From contig CP047880.1 in NCBI GenBank assembly GCA_009911715.1, positions 868,001 through 932,000 on the forward strand: a DNA stretch of 64,000 nucleotides. The letters are read 5' to 3'. Under the pieces are notes generated by a model. It was not told the origin of the DNA, made no database searches, and worked only from the letters and a program-made list of their open reading frames with translations. Numbering within the stretch: the first letter of the stretch is position 1; each line of letters begins with the position of its first letter. Positions 9,242 to 17,258 of the stretch are shown piece by piece. The stretch is from Methanomassiliicoccaceae archaeon DOK (GTDB lineage Archaea; Thermoplasmatota; Thermoplasmata; Methanomassiliicoccales; Methanomethylophilaceae). The translations under genes were made by a program, and so were the position numbers.

Positions 9242-10588
9242 TCAGACCTTCATCTCCATGATGAAGTCGTTCATGACGAAGCCGTCCCCGATGGGGTTGT
9301 CCTGGGAGTCGATGATCTCGAAACCCTCGTGCTCGTAGACCTTGACCGAGTTCTCGTTGCCCCTGTTGACCGTCAGATAGACGGCACGGAGCCCCAGGGC
9401 CCTGGCGACCTCTCTGAGATGGTCGAAGACGGCCGAGGTCCTGCCCTGATGCCTGTACTCCCTCAGGATGTAGATCTTGGAGAGGAACAGCCTGTCGCCC
9501 CTCGGGGCGTATCCGGCGTAGCCGACAACCTTGGAGCCCTCCTTTATCATGAGGTAGGTGTAGCCCTCCTCGTCGATCTGCCTTCTCATCGCCTCGTAGC
9601 TCTGGAACCTGTCGAGCATGTACTCGATCTGGTCGTCTGGGACGATGCCCTTGAAGGCCTCCCTCCAGACCTCGGATGCGACCTGGGCGAGAGTGCGGAT
9701 GTCCGAGTCGGTAGTGGCGGGGACAATGGACGGTCCCCTCCTTCCGGCGTCGACCTCTGCTATGTAGTCCTTGAGGCCCGCCTCGAAGTTGACGCCGTAC
9801 CTTATGTCGACCTTGGCGTCGTACGTCCTGACTATGCTCCCCACGGTGAAGTTGACCGCGGCGGTGACGGCATCCCTGAGCGTGAGGCCGGATTCGAACG
9901 CCCCCACGAAGGCGGAGCTGAACACGTCGCCGGTTCCGTGGTAGTATCCGGGGATCTCGTTGCGCATGACCTCGCCCGTGTCTCCGGTGGTGTAGTCCAT
10001 GTAGACCGCTCCTATCTTCCCGGGCTCGTAGCTGATTCCTGTCAGGACGATCTGCTTGACGCCGAAGACCCTGGCCTGCTCCAGGACCGAGGCAATGTAC
10101 TCCCTCGTGTACGGTCCGTCCCTGTACTCGATGCCGAGCATGAAACTGAGCTCGGTGATGTTCGGCATGATGACATCTGCCATCTCGCAGAGCTGGCGCA
10201 TCCCGGCGGGGAAGTCCGGGCCGAAGACGGAGTAGAGCTTCCCCTTGTCGGCCATGACCGGGTCCACGTAGATCCTGGTCCCCTCATGGGAGAGGTCCCT
10301 GAATAGCCTCTTGACGATGTCGATCTGCTCGAAGGACCCGAGGAAGCCGGTGTAGAAGGCGTCGAACTTTATGCCCAGGGACTGCCAGTGCTGGTCGATG
10401 GGGACCATATCCTCGGTGAGGTCGCGGTACGTGAAGCCGGTGAATCCGCCCGTGTGCGTGGAGAGCACGGCCGTGGGGAGTCCGGAGCATTCGATGCCCA
10501 CGGACGAGATGATCGGAAGCGCGACGGTCAGGGAGCACCTGCCGACGCAGGAAATGTCATGGATCGCGAGAATCCTTTCCTGGTGCAT
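9242..10588 (-). CDS. Pyridoxal/pyridoxamine kinase fused to GNAT acetyltransferase
   Basis: A 448-residue two-domain protein. Residues 1-285 are a ribokinase-fold B6-vitamer kinase: the start MHQERILAIHDISCVGRCSL and the GTGDVFSSA anion-hole/catalytic motif match the pyridoxamine kinase family, which phosphorylates pyridoxal, pyridoxine or pyridoxamine in the PLP salvage pathway. Residues 288-448 are a complete GNAT acetyltransferase (LSKIYILREYRHQGRTSAVF acetyl-CoA loop, NENSVKVYEHEGF). I take ATG 10588 because it matches kinase N-termini. ATG 10615 is also in frame and has a TATA-like taatatct about 25 nt upstream. The fusion is unusual. The GNAT substrate is unknown. Confidence 0.85.
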   Translation of the reverse strand: MHQERILAIHDISCVGRCSLTVALPIISSVGIECSGLPTAVLSTHTGGFTGFTYRDLTEDMVPIDQHWQSLGIKFDAFYTGFLGSFEQIDIVKRLFRDLSHEGTRIYVDPVMADKGKLYSVFGPDFPAGMRQLCEMADVIMPNITELSFMLGIEYRDGPYTREYIASVLEQARVFGVKQIVLTGISYEPGKIGAVYMDYTTGDTGEVMRNEIPGYYHGTGDVFSSAFVGAFESGLTLRDAVTAAVNFTVGSIVRTYDAKVDIRYGVNFEAGLKDYIAEVDAGRRGPSIVPATTDSDIRTLAQVASEVWREAFKGIVPDDQIEYMLDRFQSYEAMRRQIDEEGYTYLMIKEGSKVVGYAGYAPRGDRLFLSKIYILREYRHQGRTSAVFDHLREVARALGLRAVYLTVNRGNENSVKVYEHEGFEIIDSQDNPIGDGFVMNDFIMEMKV

Positions 10589-10718
10589 GGGCCCGCCATG
10601 ACGCTCTCCATTCATATATCCGCGCCTCTGGTCAGAGATATTAGGCTGTAGCATAATCGCGCGGTTTTCTCGGAGCGGTTTTAGGAACACTATTTTAGGG
10701 AGAAAGTGTGCGGAAAGC

Positions 10719-12326
10719 ATGAATTCACGTTCCTTGGCAATCATCGTACTGGCCTTGGTCGCCGCAGTGGCACTCGTCCCCCTGGCGGACGGTGCCGATG
10801 CGGCCACATCCCAGGACATCGAGCTGACCCTGCCCGGCGACAACACCGGCACCACGGTGCACGTGGAGGTCGGCAGCGGCGGCAGCGAGACGTTCAGAAT
10901 ATACGTCTATAACAAATCCGACGACTATCTGATGCTGACGGCGTCCGGCTCGTCCGGCTCCGGCAGCGTCGACGTCTCCGCGGTCACGGGCTCGGACCTG
11001 CTCATGCCCGCGGGTTCGTCCGACAGGGGCCACATCGCCACGGTCGATGTCACCGTCTCCATCGACAGGTACGACATGAACCAGACCGAGGACGGCACCG
11101 TCACCCTCATGTTCGTGGACCTGGCAGACAGCACGGTGAGGTTCGAGATCCCCGTGACCATAGACATCGCAGTCTCCTCGTCGTTCTACTCCGCTGACGG
11201 GAACAACAAGTTCCTCGGACTTTTCCCCAACACGCTCGACGGCGTCCTCGGATCGGAGTGGTTCACTGCCGTGGTGACTCTGATCGCGTGGATGGTCATC
11301 GCCTACATCGTATGCCTGATTTTCATCCCCCTGTTCGCCAGGATATTCGTACACAAGGGCGAGAAGGACCAGAGGCGCAAGGTCAAGAGGAACCTGACCA
11401 GCCTCATCGTCCTGCTGATCGCCATCCTCTCCATCAACCAGTGCCTGACTATACTCGGTGTCAGCCCGGAGATCAGGGACTCGTTCGGGATGCTCTCCAG
11501 CATCCTGTACATCATCATAGGCGCAATGATCGCGTGGATCGTCTACGTCTTCATCGTGACCAACGTCATCAAGGGCGTGGAGAAGGGCACCGAGTCGGGC
11601 ATCGACTCATCGCTGATCCCGCTGTTCAAGATGATCGGGAAGATCGTCATCGCCGTCATCGCGGTCGGATCCATCCTCGCGATATTCGGAGTGGACCTCA
11701 GCGGCATCCTTGTCAGCGCGGGTGTCGTCACTCTGGGCATAACCCTGGGCGCACAGAACATCCTCAACCAGTTCTTCTCCGGAATCGTGCTGCTCTCCAC
11801 CCGTCCGTTCAAGAAGGGAGACTTCGTTCAGATCAACGGGACAGTTTACATCGTGAGGAAGGTCAAGCTCATGTTCACCGAGTTCGACAACTGGGACAAG
11901 GACCAGGTCGTGACCATCCCCAACAACGTCGTCTCCGGAGGGACCATCGTCAACATGACCGGCGAGGACAGCGAGGCCAGGACGTACGTCTACGTCACCG
12001 TGGCTTACGACGCCGACCTGAAGAAGGCCCAGGAGCTCATGGTTCAGGCGGCCATGGAGCACCCCCATGTCATCAAGGACGGTTCCCGCTCCGCCCCGTC
12101 CACCAGGCTCACCAACTTCCTCGACTCGTCCATCGAGCTGAGACTCGCGGCCTACGTCGACGACTTCGACAGCAGCGGTTCCTATGCCGGGGAGCTGAGG
12201 ACCAGGATCTTCGAGCTCTTCGAGCAGAACGGCATCGAGATACCGTTCAACAAGCTCGACATCGTCTTCCAGACGCCCTGCGACGGCAAGAGGAAGGAGG
12301 ACGACACGACGCCCGAAGGACAGTGA
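10719..12326 (+). CDS. MscS-family mechanosensitive channel with secreted N-terminal domain
   Basis: A 535-residue membrane protein. Residues 1-28 are a signal peptide (a long Ile/Val/Ala core ending at ADA). About 30-175 form an extracytoplasmic beta-rich domain. Helices follow near 182-210, 227-250, 258-286 and 306-345. The last is the pore helix with the MscS pattern GVVTLGITLGAQNILNQFFSG, followed by the beta domain (PFKKGDFVQI, TIPNNVV) and the C-terminal vestibule. It would release solutes on hypo-osmotic shock. The ATG at 10719 lies about 25 nt after a TATA-like ctattttagg. The large outward domain distinguishes it from simple MscS and could sense envelope or ligand state. Confidence 0.9.
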   Translation: MNSRSLAIIVLALVAAVALVPLADGADAATSQDIELTLPGDNTGTTVHVEVGSGGSETFRIYVYNKSDDYLMLTASGSSGSGSVDVSAVTGSDLLMPAGSSDRGHIATVDVTVSIDRYDMNQTEDGTVTLMFVDLADSTVRFEIPVTIDIAVSSSFYSADGNNKFLGLFPNTLDGVLGSEWFTAVVTLIAWMVIAYIVCLIFIPLFARIFVHKGEKDQRRKVKRNLTSLIVLLIAILSINQCLTILGVSPEIRDSFGMLSSILYIIIGAMIAWIVYVFIVTNVIKGVEKGTESGIDSSLIPLFKMIGKIVIAVIAVGSILAIFGVDLSGILVSAGVVTLGITLGAQNILNQFFSGIVLLSTRPFKKGDFVQINGTVYIVRKVKLMFTEFDNWDKDQVVTIPNNVVSGGTIVNMTGEDSEARTYVYVTVAYDADLKKAQELMVQAAMEHPHVIKDGSRSAPSTRLTNFLDSSIELRLAAYVDDFDSSGSYAGELRTRIFELFEQNGIEIPFNKLDIVFQTPCDGKRKEDDTTPEGQ

Positions 12327-12422
12327 GTCCTGGGAATCGACAGACCGTTCCGGCGTCCGGCACCCTGTGTACCGGGCGCCCAAACCCTTTGAAAAGCATT
12401 TCATTATCCAACAATCAGCATG

Positions 12423-12453
12423 TTAAAGACCAATAATGAGTAAACGTCTTTAA
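12423..12453. promoter_or_regulatory. Inverted repeat over the tetR promoter, probable operator
   Basis: TTAAAGAC at 12423-12430 and GTCTTTAA at 12446-12453 form a perfect 8-bp inverted repeat with a 15-nt spacer. The right arm overlaps the TATA-like ctttaattc about 25 nt before the TetR-family start at 12476. A repressor bound here would block TBP/TFB access, so autoregulation is the natural reading. That is an inference from position and symmetry. Confidence 0.55.
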
Positions 12454-12475
12454 TTCGAAAACCGATTATCTTCTC

Positions 12476-13093
12476 ATGTCCAGGAAGGCTTACACCCGCG
12501 AGGAGCGCGAGTCCATACGCGACAGCATGATCCGTCGCTCGGTCAGGGTGTTCGCCGAGAAGGGCCTCAGGAATGCCAGTCTGGAGGACGTCTACGTCCC
12601 GGAGGGCATCTCCAAGACGTTCTTCTACACGTTCTTCCCCTCGAAGTCTTCCCTCATCGCCGAGGTGTTCAGCAGTCAGTCCTCGGAGATGCTGGATGTC
12701 CTGCGCAAAAACGTGTGGGACTACGGGGCAGTCAACGGGATGAGGGAGACGCTCTCGGATGTCCTGGACGGGAGGTGGTTCATCGCCTCCTTCGACGACC
12801 AGACGTATCTGCGGGACATCATGAGCGAGGAGGAGTTCAACGCGTTCAAGAACGATCGCATCGTCCTCTTCGCCGACATCCTGAATATCATCGGCGTGCC
12901 CGTCAGCAGACTCGACCCGCGCGTTTTCTACAACATGCTCATGTCCGTTGTCTGGACATGCTGCTCGCATCAGTCCTCCATGCCGTTCCTGTACGGGGAG
13001 GTCGCCCGCAGCTCGTCGGACATACAGATCGAACGTCTCGTCGAATACGTCTCCAGTCTGAGAGTAGACTCAGGTGTTTGCGACGGCCATTGA
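12476..13093 (+). CDS. TetR-family transcriptional regulator
   Basis: A 205-residue protein with a typical TetR N-terminal helix-turn-helix: IRRSVRVFAEKGLRNASLEDVYVPEGISKTFFYTFFPSKSSL, of which the recognition part is GISKTFFYTFFPSK, at residues 17-60. The C-terminal 140 residues are the variable ligand-binding/dimer domain. An inverted repeat covers its promoter. Its stop lies 13 nt before the first ankyrin gene, so it heads a four-gene operon (TetR, ankyrin, TPR-like, ankyrin) and is the best candidate regulator of that block. The ligand is unknown. Confidence 0.88.
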   Translation: MSRKAYTREERESIRDSMIRRSVRVFAEKGLRNASLEDVYVPEGISKTFFYTFFPSKSSLIAEVFSSQSSEMLDVLRKNVWDYGAVNGMRETLSDVLDGRWFIASFDDQTYLRDIMSEEEFNAFKNDRIVLFADILNIIGVPVSRLDPRVFYNMLMSVVWTCCSHQSSMPFLYGEVARSSSDIQIERLVEYVSSLRVDSGVCDGH

Positions 13094-13106
13094 TATCGGG
13101 GATAAC

Positions 13107-14324
13107 ATGATGGATGAATCTAAGATTAGGCAGGTCGAGATGGACCTGTTCCAGGACAGGACAGAGCAGGCGGTGCCCTCCGCGCTGGAGATGATCTCGG
13201 AGATGGACATGGATGACGACGACGAGGCCCTGGCGGCTTCAGGACTGTTGTCCAAGGTCCTGCGCACCGATGTCGCCTGCGACTTCGTAGAGAAACTGGC
13301 TGGAATCGGTTTCGACTTCGGGGTGAGGTTCCCGGACGGGGAGACGGTGACCACGATGTACGCCTCACGCGGGCTCAGCGACCCCGAGGTCTACAGGGCA
13401 CTGGTATCTGCCGGTGCTGACCCAACATCATGCAATCGCAACGGATCCAATGCTCTCCACATCCTTGCTTCTTTCGAGAAGTCCAGCTTCGCGAAGTCAC
13501 GCGAGACGGAGATGGCCGCCATCGCCGGAATCCCCGGGAACCCGTCTGATTGGATGGTCCCGAACGCGTACGGGGCGACGCCTCTGCATCTGGCGGTCCT
13601 GTTCGGCCACCACGAGCTGGTCACAGCGCTTCTGGACCTGGTCGAAGACGTCGATGCCATCGGCACCGAGGTGCGTTCCGGCTACGGACATGCCGTGGAC
13701 TTCAACGGAAAGACGCCTCTCGGTGTCGCCAGCCTCATAGGTGATGACGAGTCCGCATCGCTGTTGCTCGATCACGGGGCAGATCCCGGAATCACCGACA
13801 ACTCCGGACGCGTGGCCTCTCATTTCGCGGTGTCCCCACCTCCGGTGAGCATATGCAGGGGATGGGATTCGATCCCGGGCATGGAGGCCATCGTGGGCAG
13901 GAAGAGGGCCATACTGTCGAGGATCGGGATGCTGGATGCCACAGATGACGGCGGCAGAACGCCGCTCCTGCTCTCCCTGACCCTGTACAGATATCAGAAC
14001 GGCGGCCTGTCCGAAGCGCTGCTGGAGCTCGGCGCTGATCCCAACATCGCCGCCAACGACGGGACCACTCCCCTCATGGCTGCTGTGTCCAACGGGCACT
14101 CCTCAGCCGTGAAGGCCCTGGTGTCCGCCGGTGCGGACATGGACGCCACCGACGCCCACGGGAGGACCGCCCTCCACCATGCGATATCGTGGAGGGACGA
14201 GAAGTCGGCCAGGCTCCTGGTGAAGAAGGGTGCGAGGTTCGATATCCCCGACGACACGGGGAAGACGGCCGGAGAGATGGCGGCGTCCGCGGGCATGGAG
14301 TCCGTCATAGAGCTCATGGTGTGA
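13107..14324 (+). CDS. Ankyrin-repeat protein
   Basis: A 405-residue protein with an acidic helical N-terminus (about 90 residues, rich in Asp/Met) followed by ankyrin repeats with the TPLHLAVLxGHxELVxxLLDxGAD pattern, clear at about residues 150-240 and 290-400. A less regular stretch around 250 contains a Trp. No signal peptide or catalytic motif is seen. Two adjacent ATGs (13107, 13110) follow the tetR stop by 13 nt. The upstream GTG at 13074 would overlap tetR and is less likely. Ankyrin solenoids bind proteins. In bacterial polyimmunity loci ankyrin proteins can serve as immunity factors, which is a possible but unproven role here. Confidence 0.85.
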   Translation: MMDESKIRQVEMDLFQDRTEQAVPSALEMISEMDMDDDDEALAASGLLSKVLRTDVACDFVEKLAGIGFDFGVRFPDGETVTTMYASRGLSDPEVYRALVSAGADPTSCNRNGSNALHILASFEKSSFAKSRETEMAAIAGIPGNPSDWMVPNAYGATPLHLAVLFGHHELVTALLDLVEDVDAIGTEVRSGYGHAVDFNGKTPLGVASLIGDDESASLLLDHGADPGITDNSGRVASHFAVSPPPVSICRGWDSIPGMEAIVGRKRAILSRIGMLDATDDGGRTPLLLSLTLYRYQNGGLSEALLELGADPNIAANDGTTPLMAAVSNGHSSAVKALVSAGADMDATDAHGRTALHHAISWRDEKSARLLVKKGARFDIPDDTGKTAGEMAASAGMESVIELMV

Positions 14325-14328
14325 GGTG
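14323..14328 (+). promoter_or_regulatory. Shine-Dalgarno site GAGGTG deciding the start at 14335
   Basis: GAGGTG, complementary to the archaeal 16S rRNA 3' end, lies 6 nt before ATG 14335 and overlaps the stop of the preceding ankyrin gene. It favours ATG 14335 over the GTG at 14326, which sits inside it. Confidence 0.6.
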
Positions 14329-14334
14329 TCCGAC

Positions 14335-14814
14335 ATGGGATTCATCGACAACGGCACGAAATCGTCCGCTCCCGTAGACGGCACCGCTGCGTACCAGATG
14401 GCGGCAACAGGGGATCTTGCAGGCGCCTGGATAATCCTCTCGCGGGCCGACTCGTCGTCATCGGTAGACATTGTCTACAACAAGGCCCTGTGTCTCCGGG
14501 CCGCCGGCCGCAGGGACGAGGCCCTCGGTCTCGCCCGTGTCGCTTTCCGCCGTCTCACCGAGGGCGTTCCCCAACGGACCTTCGATCCCGTCGGGACCGC
14601 CCTGATATCTTCCATGGCCGCCCCGGGGCCCATGAACCCCGGGCTTCCTGCGGCCGACATGACCTACGCCGGTCTGCAGGCCAGATGGCTCTACTGCCTC
14701 TGTCTGGCGGACTGCGGCGAGGATGAGGAGTGCGCCCGGGTGGCCGCGCCCCTCGTACAGCTTGGTATCGTACCCATAACGAACAGAGGTGAACGAGTTG
14801 TCACAGATGGATGA
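14335..14814 (+). CDS. Small TPR-like helical protein
   Basis: A 159-residue helical protein. Residues 20-70 resemble tetratricopeptide helices (AYQMAATGDLAGAWIILSRA, VYNKALCLRAAGRRDEALGLAR). The second half has further helices with several Cys, and no signal peptide is present. The ATG at 14335 has a GAGGTG ribosome site at 6-nt spacing. It sits between two ankyrin genes. Its 3' end overlaps the next gene by 17 nt, so all three are translated together. It could be a small adaptor for its ankyrin neighbours. The function is not known. Confidence 0.7.
   Translation: MGFIDNGTKSSAPVDGTAAYQMAATGDLAGAWIILSRADSSSSVDIVYNKALCLRAAGRRDEALGLARVAFRRLTEGVPQRTFDPVGTALISSMAAPGPMNPGLPAADMTYAGLQARWLYCLCLADCGEDEECARVAAPLVQLGIVPITNRGERVVTDG
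14786..14791 (+). promoter_or_regulatory. Shine-Dalgarno site GAGGTG deciding a TTG start
   Basis: The same GAGGTG, again with exactly 6 nt to a start codon, precedes TTG 14798. The identical geometry upstream of the previous gene supports TTG as the true start, rather than GTG 14789 (inside the site) or ATG 14807. Confidence 0.5.
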
Positions 14815-15784
14815 GATGTTTCTCAACGCATGCAAGAACGGACAGAAGGGGGTCGCGCAGACGCTCCTGGCGAAGGGGGAGATCAACGTCAACAAGAGGG
14901 ACCCGATGGGGCTCACAGCCCTGCACTACGCTAGCCAGAAAGGTGCCCGCGACCTGGTATCGATGCTGCTCGAGAAGGGCGCCGACGCCTGCGCCTGCTC
15001 CAACGACAGTGTCACGCCGTTGCATATGAGCTCCAGGAGCGGGAACAAGGACGTCATACGCATGCTCATAGACGCAGGCGCCGACGTAAACGCCACAGAC
15101 CGCGGCGGAAGGACCCCGCTCATGGCCATGGCCTCGGAGGGGAAGGTCGATGCCGCGAAGATGCTGCTAGAAGCCGGGGCGGATCCCTCCATCGCAGACA
15201 ACGACGGGCACACGGTGATGGACATAGCCACATCCAAGGGACTCAAGGGACTCGTTTCCGCTCTGGCCGAAACGGGAGGATCGTCCGAAGCGCGCGACTC
15301 CGTCGGCAACACGCCACTTCACCAGGCCTGCTGGAACTCTCAGGGCGAGGTGGTCCGCGTGCTCGTCGACGGCGGGGCCGATGTGAACGCCCTCAACGAC
15401 GACGGTGAGAGTCCGCTGTTCCTCGCAGTCCACAGGGGCTCGCTCAACATCGTGGAGATGCTTCTCGAAGCAGGAGCGAATCCGTCCGCCAGCCTCAACA
15501 CAGGGGACCGCCCGCTGCATCTCGCAGCTTCGGCGGGCAACCTGTACATCGGAAGGGCACTCATAGGTGCAGGCGCCGATCCCGACTGCAAGAACGGCGC
15601 AGGCTCCACGCCGTTGATCCTGGCCGCCCGGAACGGCCGCAACGACTTCGTTTCGCTCCTTCTGGAGAAGGGCGCGGACCCCGATGCCGCGGACAACGAC
15701 GGTCGCACTGCCATGCATTACGCCTCGGAGGCCGGGTTCACCGAGATCGTGGAGATGCTCCTCATGGCTGGAGCGAAGGGCTGA
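14798..15784 (+). CDS. Ankyrin-repeat protein (about nine repeats)
   Basis: A 328-residue protein that is almost entirely canonical ankyrin repeats (for example TALHYASQKGARDLVSMLLEKGADA and TPLILAARNGRNDFVSLLLEKGADP, each 33 residues). It has about nine repeats and only 12 residues of cap. There is no signal peptide. The start is inferred as TTG 14798 from a well-placed ribosome site, overlapping the TPR-like gene by 17 nt. It is the last gene of the tetR-led operon and converges on the minus-strand ankyrin gene, whose stop is 20 nt away. It is a protein-binding solenoid of unknown partner. Confidence 0.88.
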   Translation: MSQMDEMFLNACKNGQKGVAQTLLAKGEINVNKRDPMGLTALHYASQKGARDLVSMLLEKGADACACSNDSVTPLHMSSRSGNKDVIRMLIDAGADVNATDRGGRTPLMAMASEGKVDAAKMLLEAGADPSIADNDGHTVMDIATSKGLKGLVSALAETGGSSEARDSVGNTPLHQACWNSQGEVVRVLVDGGADVNALNDDGESPLFLAVHRGSLNIVEMLLEAGANPSASLNTGDRPLHLAASAGNLYIGRALIGAGADPDCKNGAGSTPLILAARNGRNDFVSLLLEKGADPDAADNDGRTAMHYASEAGFTEIVEMLLMAGAKG

Positions 15785-15803
15785 GGTCGGTCGCCCAGAT
15801 TCC

Positions 15804-17258
15804 TCAGAGCCTTTCGAGGATCCATTTAACGACGCCCTGGCTGTCCGATTCCGTCGCGATGGCCAAGGCGTCCCTTCCCTTGGAGTCCCTGACGCTGAGG
15901 TCGGGTTCTGCGAAGTCGGAGATCGTCCTTATGATGTCCAGGCCCCCGTCGCGGGCGATGGAGGCGGCATGCATGACAGCAGTCATCCCCTCGCCGTCCC
16001 TGGCGTCCGCATCGGCTCCGAGCTCCATCAGCGTGCAAACGATGTTCTCGGATTCGGGTCCGGGGACCGCGCATGCCCTGATGAGCGGAGTGCGACCCGA
16101 CTGGTCGCGTGCACCCGTGTCCGAGCCTTCGGAAATCAGCGCATCGAACGCGATCCACCTCACCGACTTTCCGTCCGAAGTCCATCCCAGTCTGTCGTTG
16201 CCTGAGACAAAACACAGAGCGGAACCCTCGGAGCTGCCCACAGGGAGGTCCGGGGATCCCTGCGAACCGACAATGATCTTCAGCAGGGAGAGGAAGCTGT
16301 CTGAGCCCCTGTCGTTCTCACCGGTTCCGACCGTGGAGGACAGAGACACCAGCAGATGGTAGAGCGCGGTCCTGCCGTCCGATCCCGATGCGTATGCCGC
16401 CGATGCTCCTCCGCGGATGAGCGCCTCGGCAGCTGACAATGCCATCCTGCGGCAGGAGATCATCAGTGGCGTCATGCCCCTGTACTCGCACTCACGGTCG
16501 CAGAGTCCGTCCGGGTCGGCTCCTGAGGAGATGATCTGGTCGATGGCTTCGGCATCGTTCATAATCGCAGCCTGACTGAGGTCCATTCCACCCGAGATGG
16601 CAGACTCATCACCGTTCAGGAAGGCGGAAGTCAGCTTGATGCGGTTCTCAATGGCGAAATCCACCGCCTTCTTCCCTATCCTCGTCTCGGCCTCAGGGTC
16701 GATGCCGCAGCCGACCAGCCACTCGGCCATCCTGCGGCACATCCTGTCCTTCTCGGCGAACACCTCCGGATGGTTCCGGTAGTCGTAGTCGTATCTGGAT
16801 GCCCCATCGCACATAAGATGGAGTGCGTTCATCCCGCTGCTCTCTATCAAAGAGTCGCAGCGGACGCGCCTCTGTCCGATAACGGCAATCATCGGGCAGT
16901 TGTGCATGTCCGCGGCTATGTGATAGAAGCATCTGCCGGACTCGTCCCTCCTCGATGGCGGGCAGCGTCCCTCGAGAAGGATGTCGGTGCATTCCGCCAT
17001 CTTGGAAACACGTCCTTCCCATCTCTGTACCGCCAGGATGTGGAGCGGGGTCCTCCCGTAATCGTCGGTTGCCCCCGCGCGGAATCCTCTGGAGAGGAGG
17101 AGTTCCAGTGCCTCGGGGTCCACCTGTTTCGCCGCGATGTGGACCGCTGTGACGCCGTGGGGCCCCGTCTCGGAGGGATCCAAAGCGGAAACGACTCTGA
17201 GGACCTCCTCTTCCGATCCGCCTTGTCCGTAGGCCGATTCTAGGTCGTCCAGGCTCAT
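15804..17258 (-). CDS. Ankyrin-repeat protein coupled to a DUF1266 protein
   Basis: A 484-residue protein with irregularly spaced ankyrin repeats: VTAVHIAAKQVDPEALELLLSRG near 40, GRTPLHILAVQRW near 72, LMISCRRMALSAAEALIRGGA near 265 and GMTAVMHAASIARDGG near 430. Long non-ankyrin insertions separate them. The ATG at 17258 overlaps the TGA of the DUF1266 gene (ATGA), so the two are translationally coupled. The longer in-frame start at 17291 lies within that gene and is rejected. There is no membrane segment. Its insertions make it more divergent than the two plus-strand ankyrin proteins. Confidence 0.83.
   Translation of the reverse strand: MSLDDLESAYGQGGSEEEVLRVVSALDPSETGPHGVTAVHIAAKQVDPEALELLLSRGFRAGATDDYGRTPLHILAVQRWEGRVSKMAECTDILLEGRCPPSRRDESGRCFYHIAADMHNCPMIAVIGQRRVRCDSLIESSGMNALHLMCDGASRYDYDYRNHPEVFAEKDRMCRRMAEWLVGCGIDPEAETRIGKKAVDFAIENRIKLTSAFLNGDESAISGGMDLSQAAIMNDAEAIDQIISSGADPDGLCDRECEYRGMTPLMISCRRMALSAAEALIRGGASAAYASGSDGRTALYHLLVSLSSTVGTGENDRGSDSFLSLLKIIVGSQGSPDLPVGSSEGSALCFVSGNDRLGWTSDGKSVRWIAFDALISEGSDTGARDQSGRTPLIRACAVPGPESENIVCTLMELGADADARDGEGMTAVMHAASIARDGGLDIIRTISDFAEPDLSVRDSKGRDALAIATESDSQGVVKWILERL

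Noticed and set aside
8294-10306. A 670-codon open frame on the plus strand opposite the YgiQ and pyridoxal kinase genes
   Set aside because: It is antisense to two genes with clear catalytic motifs. GC-rich coding DNA creates long open antisense frames, and its composition (Val/Asp/Gly/His runs) is not protein-like.
12423-12453. Reading the inverted repeat before tetR as a terminator of the MscS gene
   Set aside because: There is no T-run after it, the spacer is 15 nt, it is about 100 nt past the mscS stop, and it overlaps the tetR TATA box.
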